In this document: one piece after another, positions 26,036-33,924 of the stretch
How the letters are laid out: every line of letters begins with the position of its first letter
Numbering within the stretch: the first letter of the stretch is position 1
Assembly (NCBI GenBank): GCA_029974015.1
Contig: JARKUF010000014.1
Location: 64,217-128,216 of the forward strand
Origin: Spirochaetota bacterium
Lineage (GTDB): Bacteria; Spirochaetota; UBA4802; JAGODF01
DNA: 64,000 bases
Direction of reading: 5' to 3'
Translations under genes and position numbers: made by a program
The notes under the pieces: generated by a model
What the model saw: only the letters and a program-made list of their open reading frames with translations
Databases searched by the model: none
What the model was told of the DNA's origin: nothing

Positions 26036-28123
26036 ATGGAAAAATTTTTCTATCCCGAGAGCCTCGTCGTTATCGGCGTGTCGCTAAAGCGCATAAACCT
26101 CGGCCATATCATCTTATCGTCGAACGCGGACCTCGGGTTTAAAGGAAGGCTCTACGGCGTAGGAAAAGAGACCGGTGAACTGCGGGGCATGCCCGTCTAC
26201 CCCGACGTGAAAAGCCTGCCTGAGACGCCTGATGTCGCCATCATAATCACCCGGGCGAAGACGGTCCCCGGTTTCATGAAGGACTGCGGGGAAAAAGGCA
26301 TCAGGCGCGTTGTAATCGAATCCGGCGGATTTTCGGAATATTCCCGGGATAACCGTTCCCTTGAGGAAGAGGTCCTTGAGATCGCGCGACACTATGGTAT
26401 CCGTATCATCGGCCCAAACTGCATAGGCACCATCAATACGGAAAACCAGCTTTTCATGCCTTTCGCGGTGCTCAAAACACCCTTAAAAACGGGACCGGTC
26501 TCCATCGTCTCCCAGAGCGGAGGTGTCGGTGACACATTTATGCGCATCACAAATGAAAACCATATATTTTTCAATAAATTCATTGCCGTAGGCAATAAGC
26601 TCGACATCGACGAAGTCGATTCTCTCGAGTACCTTATCGAAGACAAAGGCACCGGTGCTATTCTTATGTATCTGGAGGGGTTTTCCAGGGGGCGCGATTT
26701 CTTCGACGCCGCAATGAAATCGGAGAAACCGATAGTGGTGCAAAAATCCAACCGCTCGCCCATGAGCGCGAAAATAGCCCAGTCCCATACGGCGGCCCTT
26801 TCTGCCAGCGACGATGTCGTCAGCGCGGCTTTTCATCAGGCCGCGGTAATCCGTGTAAACAGCGAGGACGAGCTGGTGATCGCCGCAAAAACCCTGATGC
26901 TTCCCGCCATGAAGGGGAACCGTGTAGCCGTCCTGTCCAGATCCGGGGGACATGCCGTCATAACCGTGGACGCCTGCGCTAAATACGGCTTTGAGCTTAT
27001 AGAGTTCCCGGAAGAATTCATCGAAAAAATAAAGTCGCTCTATGATACCAATATTATAGCCCACCAGAATCCGCTTGATCTGGGGGAAATCTTCGATTAC
27101 ACCATCTTCACAAAAATTTTAGAGGTGACCCTTGAGCTCCCGAACGTGGACGGGGTAATTTTCAACCATCTCTACCAGTCAAGCTATGAGGCGGAGATGT
27201 CCCGTATCTTCCTGAACGGCGTAAGCGAGCTTTCGAAGAAACACGGAAAACCGATAGCGATGACGCTTATTTCCGACGCTGCGGAGATATTAGACATATC
27301 GATGAACCATCACTACCCCACCTTCACCACCCCCATGCAGTCCGCCACGGCCCTGTGGGGGTCGAGGCATTACCATCTCCGAAAAGAAGCCAGAAACAAC
27401 AGGGGGCAACTTGAAAAATTCAATCTGGACAGAAAACGCATTGAATCCATACAAGCCCTTTGCGTCAGAGAGGGGCGCATACCACTCACCGACGAAGCGC
27501 TTGACATCTGCGCCGCAGCGGGAATTCGTCCGGTCCCGGCGGTGCGGATTGGAGATGCCGGGGAATTGTCCGGCCTTGTAATCGCTTATCCCGCTGCGGT
27601 GAAGCTCCTTTCCCGGGACGCTTCCCACAAGTCAGATATAGGAGGAGTGAAAATCGGCCTGCCCGACAGGGAGGCCGTCGCTCGTGCAATAAACGAAATG
27701 GCTGATGCTGTTACACGCTCCCCGAAGCCGCCGAGAATCGAAGGCTTTCTCGTCCAGGAAATGGCGCCGAAGGGGCATGAGTTCTTCGTAGGGGGAAGGC
27801 GCGACCCTGTCTTCGGCCCCATCGTCATGGCGGGCCTGGGAGGCGTGTACATAGAACTTTTCAATGACAGGGCCATCCGTCTGGCGCCGGTGACGCGCAA
27901 TGAAGCGATGGACATGCTTCGACAGCTCAAAGCCTACCGCATCATCGAGGGATACCGGGGAGGCGGGCCCCTGGATACTGAGGCCCTGGCCGATATAATT
28001 TTAAGGGTAGGACATCTTCTCGGCGAAGTCCGGGAAATTACCGAGATTGACCTTAATCCTGTAATAGTCCATGAAAGAGGCAGCGGCGTCTCCATCGTGG
28101 ACTCAAGGGTTTTCTTTAATTGA
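26036..28123 (+). CDS. NDP-forming acyl-CoA synthetase (acetate-CoA ligase, ADP-forming, single chain)
   Basis: The 695-aa protein contains the CoA-binding Rossmann domain (ESLVVIGVSLKRINLGH), the succinyl-CoA-ligase-like domain (VSIVSQSGGVGDTFM) and the phospho-histidine region (AQSHTAALSASDDV). A C-terminal ATP-grasp domain (AVKLLSRDASHKSDIGGVKIGL ... MAPKGHEFFVGGRRDPVFGPIVMAGLGG) completes it. This is the alpha-beta fused architecture that makes ATP from acyl-CoA, ADP and phosphate. In an anaerobe it can conserve energy during acetate or branched-acid formation. It complements the CoA-transferase fusion at 6803. The exact acyl substrate is not determinable. Confidence 0.9.
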   Translation: MEKFFYPESLVVIGVSLKRINLGHIILSSNADLGFKGRLYGVGKETGELRGMPVYPDVKSLPETPDVAIIITRAKTVPGFMKDCGEKGIRRVVIESGGFSEYSRDNRSLEEEVLEIARHYGIRIIGPNCIGTINTENQLFMPFAVLKTPLKTGPVSIVSQSGGVGDTFMRITNENHIFFNKFIAVGNKLDIDEVDSLEYLIEDKGTGAILMYLEGFSRGRDFFDAAMKSEKPIVVQKSNRSPMSAKIAQSHTAALSASDDVVSAAFHQAAVIRVNSEDELVIAAKTLMLPAMKGNRVAVLSRSGGHAVITVDACAKYGFELIEFPEEFIEKIKSLYDTNIIAHQNPLDLGEIFDYTIFTKILEVTLELPNVDGVIFNHLYQSSYEAEMSRIFLNGVSELSKKHGKPIAMTLISDAAEILDISMNHHYPTFTTPMQSATALWGSRHYHLRKEARNNRGQLEKFNLDRKRIESIQALCVREGRIPLTDEALDICAAAGIRPVPAVRIGDAGELSGLVIAYPAAVKLLSRDASHKSDIGGVKIGLPDREAVARAINEMADAVTRSPKPPRIEGFLVQEMAPKGHEFFVGGRRDPVFGPIVMAGLGGVYIELFNDRAIRLAPVTRNEAMDMLRQLKAYRIIEGYRGGGPLDTEALADIILRVGHLLGEVREITEIDLNPVIVHERGSGVSIVDSRVFFN

Positions 28124-28141
28124 CAGGTACGACCGCGAACA

Positions 28142-29392
28142 TCACATTTTGGAAAAATTTTCCATCACCTGCCCGAGAAGCTCCTTCGTGTCCTTCATGA
28201 TTTTCGTGCGCCATGCCGGCGATGAGGGATTATACATCTCAATGAATTCTTTTTTCACCCTGGCCTCGTTTTCCGGAGAGGCATATCCATGATGAAACCC
28301 CTGGTTTTCAAGCGCTGTGACATGAAGGGACTTGATTGATCCCAGGGTCGTCTGGCTGTTAAGGGTACCGTATTCAAATACCATGGGAAGATAGACGCCC
28401 CCGGTTTTGAGTGATCCGAGGAAACCGGTAAAATCTCCCGTGACGGTGTAAAAATCGTCGCTGTCTCCCCAGTCAATTTTTCGTCCCTTGAACACATTCT
28501 GGACCATTGCCCGAATATTTTTGTCCTCGATGGGATTTGGGAAAAGATGCAGGACCCCGCGTTCGCCGTATCCCGTGTGCAGGTCAATATTCAAAACCAG
28601 GGGATAGTCGTTGAGCGTCTTTTTCACTTCTTTTGCGATTGCTTTGATCTGGGGTTCGAAATCTCCGCCGCCATAGTACAGGCCTTTCGGATAAGAATAC
28701 TGCCCCTGGAGTATCGCCTGGCGCAGGGTTTTCATCGAGGCGCTAAGGATGTTCGATAACGCTTTCACATGGAAGAAGACATTTCCCATGGAGCGGGTGT
28801 TGACCTTTGTTTCGGGATTAATTAGATGAGACAACTTGGGATATCCCTCGTTTACGGTTGCATAGAGGGCTTTGTCCGTAGAACTGTTCCTGTTCAGGTC
28901 CACATTGTTCTCCGTGACCCGACGGACATTTTTAAACCCGTAAGGATTCATCGAGTGGATTATTAGAATGCCTGTGGAATCGAGAAGCGCCGGCGTCAGC
29001 ATCTCTTTAAGAAACATCCTTTGAATAGCGCTGCCCACGAAACCTTCGACCCCGTGGACTCCCGAGGAAAGCACAAGGAGCCTTTTTTTTACATTCAGGG
29101 CGGGAATGTATAGCACGTCGACAGAAAGGTCGGTGTCCGATTTCGTCGGCACCGGTATGGTTGTAAGAACAGCTTTCAGACCGTACTTTCCGTCAGTGTA
29201 TTCCCGCGCCACGGTCCTGAATGCCTTTCTCGACGCATCATAGGAATCCAGATAGTATCCAAACAACCCCGGATCAGGCGTAATTTCAGGATCTGAAGCA
29301 TTAAAAAAATTGAAGCTCCAGGTGGACCAGAGAAGAATGAGGAAAAAGACCACTGCGATTACATAAAGCCCGATACGAAGTTTCTTTTTCAT
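28142..29392 (-). CDS. M14/DUF2817-type zinc carboxypeptidase-like protein, membrane-anchored
   Basis: I place the start at 29392 (MKKKLRIGLY), which has GGAGGT six bases upstream; the track ORF is 53 codons longer. The protein of 416 aa has one N-terminal membrane segment (VIAVVFFLILLWSTW). Its peptidase-like domain has a zinc-binding SGVHGVEGF motif, NPYGFKNVRRVTENNVDLNRN and a later DLHTGYGE, matching DUF2817/M14-like peptidases. It is predicted to face the periplasm. It is convergent with the acyl-CoA synthetase gene (18-base gap). Substrate is unknown. Confidence 0.82.
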   Translation of the reverse strand: MKKKLRIGLYVIAVVFFLILLWSTWSFNFFNASDPEITPDPGLFGYYLDSYDASRKAFRTVAREYTDGKYGLKAVLTTIPVPTKSDTDLSVDVLYIPALNVKKRLLVLSSGVHGVEGFVGSAIQRMFLKEMLTPALLDSTGILIIHSMNPYGFKNVRRVTENNVDLNRNSSTDKALYATVNEGYPKLSHLINPETKVNTRSMGNVFFHVKALSNILSASMKTLRQAILQGQYSYPKGLYYGGGDFEPQIKAIAKEVKKTLNDYPLVLNIDLHTGYGERGVLHLFPNPIEDKNIRAMVQNVFKGRKIDWGDSDDFYTVTGDFTGFLGSLKTGGVYLPMVFEYGTLNSQTTLGSIKSLHVTALENQGFHHGYASPENEARVKKEFIEMYNPSSPAWRTKIMKDTKELLGQVMENFSKM

Positions 29393-29639
29393 GAACGTTA
29401 CCTCCAGGCAGAGTACCGGCAAATCTGATAATACGTATGTTTCTTTAAGTGACTGAAAACAAAAATATATCGTACCCTTGGTTCGTAATCCTGTCAAGAC
29501 ATTGCGTGAAATGACAGAAGTTTTACCGCCAGTCTTCATTGGACCGGGCAACTTGGTAATTAGAGCGTGCCATAGTCCAACTAACGTTTTTTCTGCGATG
29601 GCACAAAAATTTATCGATACAATTAGATATATTTGTACA

Positions 29640-29670
29640 AAAAAGCCACCCGTAGGACGGGGCTTTCGTA
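29640..29670. terminator. Terminator-like hairpin in the 29.39-29.79 kb gap
   Basis: The 393-base gap between the M14-like gene and the STAS gene is AT-rich and holds no convincing ORF. It contains AAAAAGCCACCCG-TAGGA-CGGGGCTTT, a near-perfect stem with A/T runs on both sides, which could terminate transcription from either direction. No gene obviously upstream on the plus strand uses it. Confidence 0.45.
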
Positions 29671-29785
29671 GATGTAAAAATTAAAAGTTTAAACAAAAAT
29701 GCATCTTTATTTTTTATTGACGAACCCATGACGATGATTGTAAAATGCAACATTTCCGGTGACAACGGCGGCAGGCGAAATCGCA

Positions 29786-30100
29786 ATGAATATCGCAGTT
29801 CATGAAAAAAAGGGCTTCAAGATCATTACCCTGGAAGGAGAATTTGATCTCTACAATATCAAAGCCTTGAAGGATACGATCTTCAACTGCATCGCCGATA
29901 CTGCATATAACACAGTCATAGATTTGGGCGGTGTCCACTACATGGATTCAAACGCTATAGGCGTACTATACGCCGCCCAGAATAAACTTGCAGACTTCAA
30001 CAAGGAGCTTTATATTTCCAGGATGACCCCGGAGCTTGCGGAAGTGATGAGGATAGTGGGGCTTGCTTTCCGCGAGATAGACCTCGAAGCCGAAAAATAA
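29786..30100 (+). CDS. STAS-domain anti-sigma factor antagonist-like protein
   Basis: The 104-aa protein (ATG 29786 preferred over GTG 29759) is a single STAS domain: an EGEFDLYNIKALKD start and the phosphorylatable Ser in YMDSNAIGVLYAA. Proteins of this type relay partner-switching signals by binding an anti-sigma kinase when dephosphorylated. No RsbW-like kinase or PP2C phosphatase is found next to it. It is convergent with ssb. Confidence 0.85.
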   Translation: MNIAVHEKKGFKIITLEGEFDLYNIKALKDTIFNCIADTAYNTVIDLGGVHYMDSNAIGVLYAAQNKLADFNKELYISRMTPELAEVMRIVGLAFREIDLEAEK

Positions 30101-30124
30101 AAAAAACGCGGCCCGGAGGCCGCG
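30101..30124 (-). terminator. Rho-independent terminator of ssb
   Basis: Read on the minus strand, the stem CGCGGCC-TCCG-GGCCGCG is followed directly by a run of T residues. This is an ideal intrinsic terminator 22 bases past the ssb stop. It also overlaps the end of the STAS transcript but has a poor T tract in that direction. Confidence 0.8.
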
Positions 30125-30145
30125 TCGGATTTGGGGATTCTTCTC

Positions 30146-30499
30146 TCAATAGGGTGGTGCTACTGCATCGGCTTTCGCCGTTTCGGTTTTCAGCGGTTTG
30201 CTGCCGAAATCGAAGTGCTCAAGTATTACGCTTACCTCGCTTCTATTTCCTCCGTTCTGGTCTTTCCAGGTATTGTAGTCCAGACGGCCGGATATAAATA
30301 TTTCGTGGCCTGTTTTGAAATACTGCGCAATCACGTTGGCATGGTTTCCCCATGCGGTAATGTTGTAAAAACCGGTTTTCTTGTTTTCGCCGAAGCGAAT
30401 GTCGTTTGCGATCCTGAAGGCGCACAGGGACTTGCCGTTCACCGTAGTTTTCAGTTCCGGGTCTTTGACCAGCCTTCCGTTTAAACATACTTTGTTCAT
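30146..30499 (-). CDS. ssb: Single-stranded DNA-binding protein
   Basis: The 117-aa protein is a single OB fold with the SSB pattern MNKVCLNGRLVKDPELKTT, FRIAND, ITAWGNHANVIAQYFKTGHEIFISGRL. It coats single-stranded DNA as a tetramer in replication and repair. The usual acidic C-terminal tip (DDDIPF-like), which recruits partner proteins, is missing; the protein ends in ADAVAPPY after a very short tail. The length is therefore well below the usual 150-180 aa. It may be an accessory SSB rather than the main one. It has a strong AAAGGAG ribosome site. Confidence 0.88.
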   Translation of the reverse strand: MNKVCLNGRLVKDPELKTTVNGKSLCAFRIANDIRFGENKKTGFYNITAWGNHANVIAQYFKTGHEIFISGRLDYNTWKDQNGGNRSEVSVILEHFDFGSKPLKTETAKADAVAPPY

Positions 30500-30597
30500 A
30501 GTTAACTCCTTTACTTGTAATAGTTGATGTGAATCGATTCATCATGAGTGAAAATTAATATGGTACCTATGACAGATAGCGTCATGGTTAAAAAAAA

Positions 30598-30694
30598 TGG
30601 AACCTCCAAAAAAAAAATTAAGGATATTCACAAAAATCAGGTTTACCAGCCCGCCGAGGACAGGCGGGTAAACCTGATTTTTTGAGGTTGCCAA
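30598..30694. repeat. Intergenic repeat copy with long hairpin
   Basis: AAAAATCAGGTTTACC-AG-CCCGCC pairs with GGCGGG-TAAACCTGATTTTTT, a stem of more than 20 base pairs. It is flanked by GGAACCTCC on the left and TGAGGTTGCC on the right, the ends seen in other copies. It lies directly upstream of the WYL regulator start and could act as a terminator or leader structure. Confidence 0.75.
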
Positions 30695-31681
30695 ATGTCA
30701 AAATTTAAACCGCAATACGCCCGACTGGTCTTCATTGACCGGAAAATCAGAGAAGGCAAATACCCCAACAGTACTACCCTTGCTAGGGAGTACGAAGTGA
30801 GTCCAAGATCGATAGCCAGGGACATCGCCTATCTGAAAGACATGCTTGGGGCCCCGGTGGAGTACGACCCGGCCAGAAAAGGCTATTTTTATTCAGAGGA
30901 TGACTACCGCCTGCCGGATATACAGATACGTGAAAGCGATTTTTTCGCCCTCATGATAGCGGACAGGGCCCTATCAATGTATGAAAACACTCCAATGTAC
31001 AATAAACTGCGACAAATTTTCGGCAGACTACTCTCTCTCCTACCCGATACCATTACTGTGAATTCTGCATGGATTAACGAAAAATACTCCTTTTTAGGCG
31101 AAAGCATCCCTGATATTGACTCATCAGTATGGGAAAACCTTAACAATGCTCTTCGGGCCCAGATTACGCTCAGGATAGTCCATCGCTCCCCGGGAAAGCA
31201 AGAAAGCTCACGTCTCGTTGACCCCTATCATATGGCCAGTTATCGCGGAGAATGGTACCTCGTGGGACGCTGCCACACCAGGAAGGATGTGCTAAAATTT
31301 GCCGTTTCAAGAATCAAAGCGGCCGAATGTACAGATAAACCATTTGATATTCCGCACGGTTTCGATTTCAGCACCTATCTGGGGCCAAGCTTCGGAATCA
31401 TGACCGAAACGGAAGAATATGATATCGCGATCCGCTTCAATGCCGCCACTGCCCCCTACATCCGAGAAAGAAGCTGGCACCGCGACCAAACGATTACGGA
31501 AGAAGACAATGGCGAAATCACCCTTTCGTTTAAAACGAATTCGCTGATAGAAGTAAAAAGATGGGTCCTTTCCTGGGGGGACGGCGCAAAGGTAACTAAA
31601 CCCGTGTCACTGGCGAGGATCATCTCCGGGGAAATCGCTCGGATGGCAGGCCAGTATGGAGTTGAATTTACGGAAAAGTGA
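30695..31681 (+). CDS. WYL-domain transcriptional regulator (YafY/DeoR type)
   Basis: The 328-aa protein has an N-terminal helix-turn-helix (NSTTLAREYEVSPRSIARDIAYLK). A WYL domain follows (DPYHMASYRGEWYLVGRCH), then a WCX C-terminal part (SLIEVKRWVLSWGDGAKVTKP). WYL domains sense nucleic acids or small ligands, and such regulators often control DNA-damage, phage-defence or metabolic genes. No obvious target operon is adjacent, since the downstream kilobase is almost gene-free. A repeat hairpin lies immediately before its ATG, and no Shine-Dalgarno is obvious. Confidence 0.88.
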   Translation: MSKFKPQYARLVFIDRKIREGKYPNSTTLAREYEVSPRSIARDIAYLKDMLGAPVEYDPARKGYFYSEDDYRLPDIQIRESDFFALMIADRALSMYENTPMYNKLRQIFGRLLSLLPDTITVNSAWINEKYSFLGESIPDIDSSVWENLNNALRAQITLRIVHRSPGKQESSRLVDPYHMASYRGEWYLVGRCHTRKDVLKFAVSRIKAAECTDKPFDIPHGFDFSTYLGPSFGIMTETEEYDIAIRFNAATAPYIRERSWHRDQTITEEDNGEITLSFKTNSLIEVKRWVLSWGDGAKVTKPVSLARIISGEIARMAGQYGVEFTEK

Positions 31682-31822
31682 ATCTGGGCCCACCCACAAA
31701 CCCTCCCTTGGTACTTTCTTTTGCCATCTGCATTACTAAAAAGTCAGTCAAGATGAGTATATAAAACAAATACCGCGTTCTTTTCAATCTTTGAGATTTT
31801 TCTCGTAAAGACACCAGCGTTT

Positions 31823-32005
31823 GTGTGGGTTTATCCTTGGTGGGGGGCACTTACTGTCTTCATTACCGTATATATCCCCTTCTTCGTGTTTTTTCTGTAC
31901 TGTTACGACTGGAAGCCACGGACACAGCAGGCCGTGATTGGGGGCCTTTTCGGCATCAACACTGCAGCAATGATCCTGTTTGCGGGCTTTCTTGGCTGGA
32001 TATAA
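31823..32005 (+). CDS. Small hydrophobic protein (60 aa), possibly a gene remnant
   Basis: I do not recognise this. The frame is strongly membrane-like: two hydrophobic segments (FITVYIPFFVFFLYCY and GGLFGINTAAMILFAGFLGWI) separated by a charged turn DWKPRTQQA. The only start is GTG without a clear ribosome site, so it may be a 3' fragment of a longer gene or a very short membrane protein. Its location next to an intron fragment supports a decayed region. Confidence 0.4.
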   Translation: MWVYPWWGALTVFITVYIPFFVFFLYCYDWKPRTQQAVIGGLFGINTAAMILFAGFLGWI

Positions 32006-32053
32006 ACTGGTGGAGCGCCGACATACGCATCCATGCTTCGTGGATTAAAATAT

Positions 32054-32180
32054 TGACTTTTTTACCACAATTTTACATTATAATAGTAAGTTGCCGGTAT
32101 GCGTGTATTTAGGGGTTCTGAAAAAGCCGCGTTTTTGTGCGACGCGAAAATTTTAAGGCCCCTGTCATGGGGCTTTTTCC
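32054..32180 (+). ncRNA. Candidate short transcript: promoter-like boxes and terminator
   Basis: TTGACT and TATAAT occur on the plus strand (about 32054 and 32080) but with a 20-base spacer, longer than ideal. About 75 bases on there is an intrinsic terminator, GGCCCC-TGTCAT-GGGGC-TTTTT (32157-32180). Between them a CGCG...CGCG mini-stem occurs. No ORF fits, so a small RNA is possible, but evidence is weak. The 3' part may run antisense to the group II intron fragment. Confidence 0.25.
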
Positions 32181-32199
32181 CGGGAGGGGGGAGGTTTCA

Positions 32200-32475
32200 T
32201 GATCGCCGAAGCGCTGCTGGTATGCGGTGTAAACAAAAGCTATGACCTTGGCATCTACCTGCCAGACCCTTGAAGCATAGGGCTTCGTTTTGTTTGGCAA
32301 ACTTGCCCGGTCTGGCCGGCCTCATGCGATTCCTGTTCGTCGTGCCAGGACTTTGCCGCCGTCCTCCTTCAGATTTAACCTCGCGATGGTTACCCTTGCC
32401 TTGATCTAATTATTGGTGCTATCAACCCCCCTTAGTGGACTTTCACCACCAAGCGTGCGCCCGTGTCGGGCGCAC
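32200..32475 (-). mobile_element. Truncated group IIC intron (5' domain I fragment, no reverse transcriptase)
   Basis: On the minus strand the sequence begins GTGCGCCCGACACGGGCGCAC and continues with blocks typical of bacterial group II introns: GTGAAAGTCCACTA, CAAGGCAAGGGT, CATCGCGAGG, AATCTGAAGGAGG, GACGAACAGGAATCGCAT and CAAAACGAAGCCCTATG. The 5' boundary lies one base after the T tract of the tRNA-His terminator, the characteristic insertion rule of class C introns. The reverse-transcriptase ORF and domain V (GAGCC...GGTTC) are absent, so the copy is dead. The 3' limit is uncertain; recognisable sequence fades near 32200. Confidence 0.75.
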
Positions 32476-32480
32476 GAAAA

Positions 32481-32520
32481 AAAAACAAGGGCATCCTTTA
32501 TTTAGGATGCCCTTGTTTTT
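32481..32520 (-). terminator. Intrinsic terminator of tRNA-His, target of the group IIC intron
   Basis: AAAAACAAGGGCATCCT pairs perfectly with AGGATGCCCTTGTTTTT around a short AT loop. T runs on both sides make it potentially bidirectional. On the minus strand it follows tRNA-His by 18 bases and is itself followed by T9 and the intron 5' end. Confidence 0.85.
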
Positions 32521-32538
32521 CGGCACTGTACAGCCAGG

Positions 32539-32611
32539 GGTGGCTGACGGGAATTGAACCCGCGACAACAGGAGCCACAATCCTGGGCTCTGCCAACTGA
32601 GCTACAGCCAC
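32539..32611 (-). tRNA. tRNA-His (GTG)
   Basis: The minus strand reads GTGGCTGTAGCTCAGTTGG...GGATTGTGGCTCC...GGTTCAATTCC CGTCAGCCAC with a GTG anticodon. The acceptor stem GTGGCTG/CAGCCAC is perfect, the discriminator is C and a G lies at position -1, both expected for tRNA-His. The CCA end is not encoded (CCT follows). Confidence 0.95.
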
Positions 32612-32719
32612 CATGGATGAATCAGAAAACATTTATAATGTGGGGTGAAAATTGTCAATATAATATTTTCGGCGCCAATCGGCAACCGGCCTGTTGAAAC
32701 ATAAAAACATGTGCGGCAG

Positions 32720-32855
32720 CCTCAATGATTAGATTAGAGATACTCTAATGAATTATAACTACTGGCATATTCAAGATTAAGGTTTTTCCGCCCGCCGAAG
32801 GCGGGCTGAAAAACGAAGTTTTTGTGACTGCCGTTAATTTTTTTGATTCCCATAA
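32720..32855. repeat. Two-hairpin intergenic repeat copy
   Basis: An AT arm (GATTAGAGATACTCTAATG) is followed by the conserved linker ATAACTACTGGCATATTCAAG. The GC hairpin GTTTTTCCGCCCGCCGAAGGCGGGCTGAAAAAC and a closing AT stretch ending in GATTCCC come next. The linker aligns with that of the copies at 45385 and 49019. It lies between tRNA-His and the hydrogenase protease gene. Confidence 0.8.
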
Positions 32856-32943
32856 ACTGGCACTGCTGGCAAAATCAGAATTCGGGATTCCCCACCAGGT
32901 GAAGACCGGCTGGAAATCCTGAGCTCTGATTCAGTGAAACATA

Positions 32944-33450
32944 ATGAAACCCAAAAACAAGGACATAAAAAATGGAGATGGAAGCCCGGCGGACGGTCCG
33001 AGGCCTTACGTACTCCTCGGCATCGGCAACCGGCTTCGGGGTGACGACGGCGCCGGGGGCGTTCTGGCCGAAAGGTTCTCCGCCCCTGGATGGGTTTCTA
33101 TGGACTGCGGCAGCATGCCTGAAAACTTCACGGGCCCGGTGCGAAAGATTAATCCGCGGTTCCTGGTAATTGTCGACGCCTGTGACATGGAACTGGCCCC
33201 CGGTGAATTCAGACGGCTGGACCCGGCCGGCATAGAAAGACATCAGGGGTTTAACACGCATCGCCCTCCCATGGCCATGCTTCTTGAAAGGCTCCGGGAA
33301 AGCGCCGGGGAAATCGTCTGGATTGGCATACAGCCCCTGAGTTTGGAATTCGGTGAAGGATTGAGCGCCCCGGTGGAGGAAGCAATCGGGGCCCTGGGGA
33401 AATTGCTCGCAAGGGACAATTGGGAAAGCATCCTCCCCTTTCATTCCTGA
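32944..33450 (+). CDS. Hydrogenase maturation endopeptidase (HycI/HyaD family)
   Basis: The 168-aa protein has the family motif GIGNRLRGDDGAGG, with metal-sensing acidic residue, and the conserved IVDACDME and GFNTHRPPMAMLLERL blocks. Such proteases remove the C-terminal extension of NiFe-hydrogenase large subunits after nickel insertion. The nearby MbhL-like subunit has a 36-residue tail after DPCIACADR, a fitting substrate. The gene is convergent with the hydrogenase operon, and the two coding ends overlap by ten bases. Confidence 0.9.
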   Translation: MKPKNKDIKNGDGSPADGPRPYVLLGIGNRLRGDDGAGGVLAERFSAPGWVSMDCGSMPENFTGPVRKINPRFLVIVDACDMELAPGEFRRLDPAGIERHQGFNTHRPPMAMLLERLRESAGEIVWIGIQPLSLEFGEGLSAPVEEAIGALGKLLARDNWESILPFHS

Positions 33451-33902
33451 GGCGTATCCGGCTTCTCCTCAGGGGCCACCTCGTTTTTCCTGCGCTCCTC
33501 AAGGCCTACCACCAGGGAGGGGCTATTGCGGTCGTAATCGGCCATCATGAAATCGCCGCTCATGGTGATGGCGTCGCGGGGGCACACCTTCACGCACTCC
33601 GAGCAGAAGGTGCAACGGGCGAGATAGATGACTATCCGCTTCGTCCGCTTTTCCTTTTCAATAACCGGGTACATTTCGATTGCCCGGGCGGGGCACACCT
33701 TCTCGCACATGGCGCATCCAATGCATGCCTGATAATCGAAGGCCAGGCGCCCCCGATAGTCCGGCGGCGTGGGAACCGGCGCTATTAGAGGCTTTCGGGC
33801 GAGGAATTCCGACACGGACGCGGGCTTGCGTTTCGCCGGAAAGAGGTTCGTCGATTTTTCCGTGAAGAACTGCTCAATTATTTTGTACACGCTCGCAAGC
33901 AT
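33441..33902 (-). CDS. mbhN: Hydrogenase 4Fe-4S subunit, MbhN/NuoI-like
   Basis: The start ATG 33902 has an AAAGGAG ribosome site; the track start 24 codons earlier has none. The protein of 153 aa holds two ferredoxin-type cluster motifs, CIGCAMCEKVCP and CTFCSECVKVCP. It carries electrons from ferredoxin toward the NiFe subunits. It is the last gene of the A-N operon, and its position after the NuoH-like subunit matches archaeal mbhN. Confidence 0.9.
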   Translation of the reverse strand: MLASVYKIIEQFFTEKSTNLFPAKRKPASVSEFLARKPLIAPVPTPPDYRGRLAFDYQACIGCAMCEKVCPARAIEMYPVIEKEKRTKRIVIYLARCTFCSECVKVCPRDAITMSGDFMMADYDRNSPSLVVGLEERRKNEVAPEEKPDTPQE

Positions 33903-33924
33903 GGCGTTCTCCTTTCGCGCAGGC

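Noticed and set aside
29478-29786. Short ORFs on both strands between the M14-like and STAS genes
   Set aside because: A/T-rich, no ribosome sites, no recognisable sequence; the only structure seen is a hairpin.
32109-32300. 63-aa minus-strand ORF within the intron area
   Set aside because: It overlaps structured group II intron sequence, has no ribosome site and shows no reverse-transcriptase motif.
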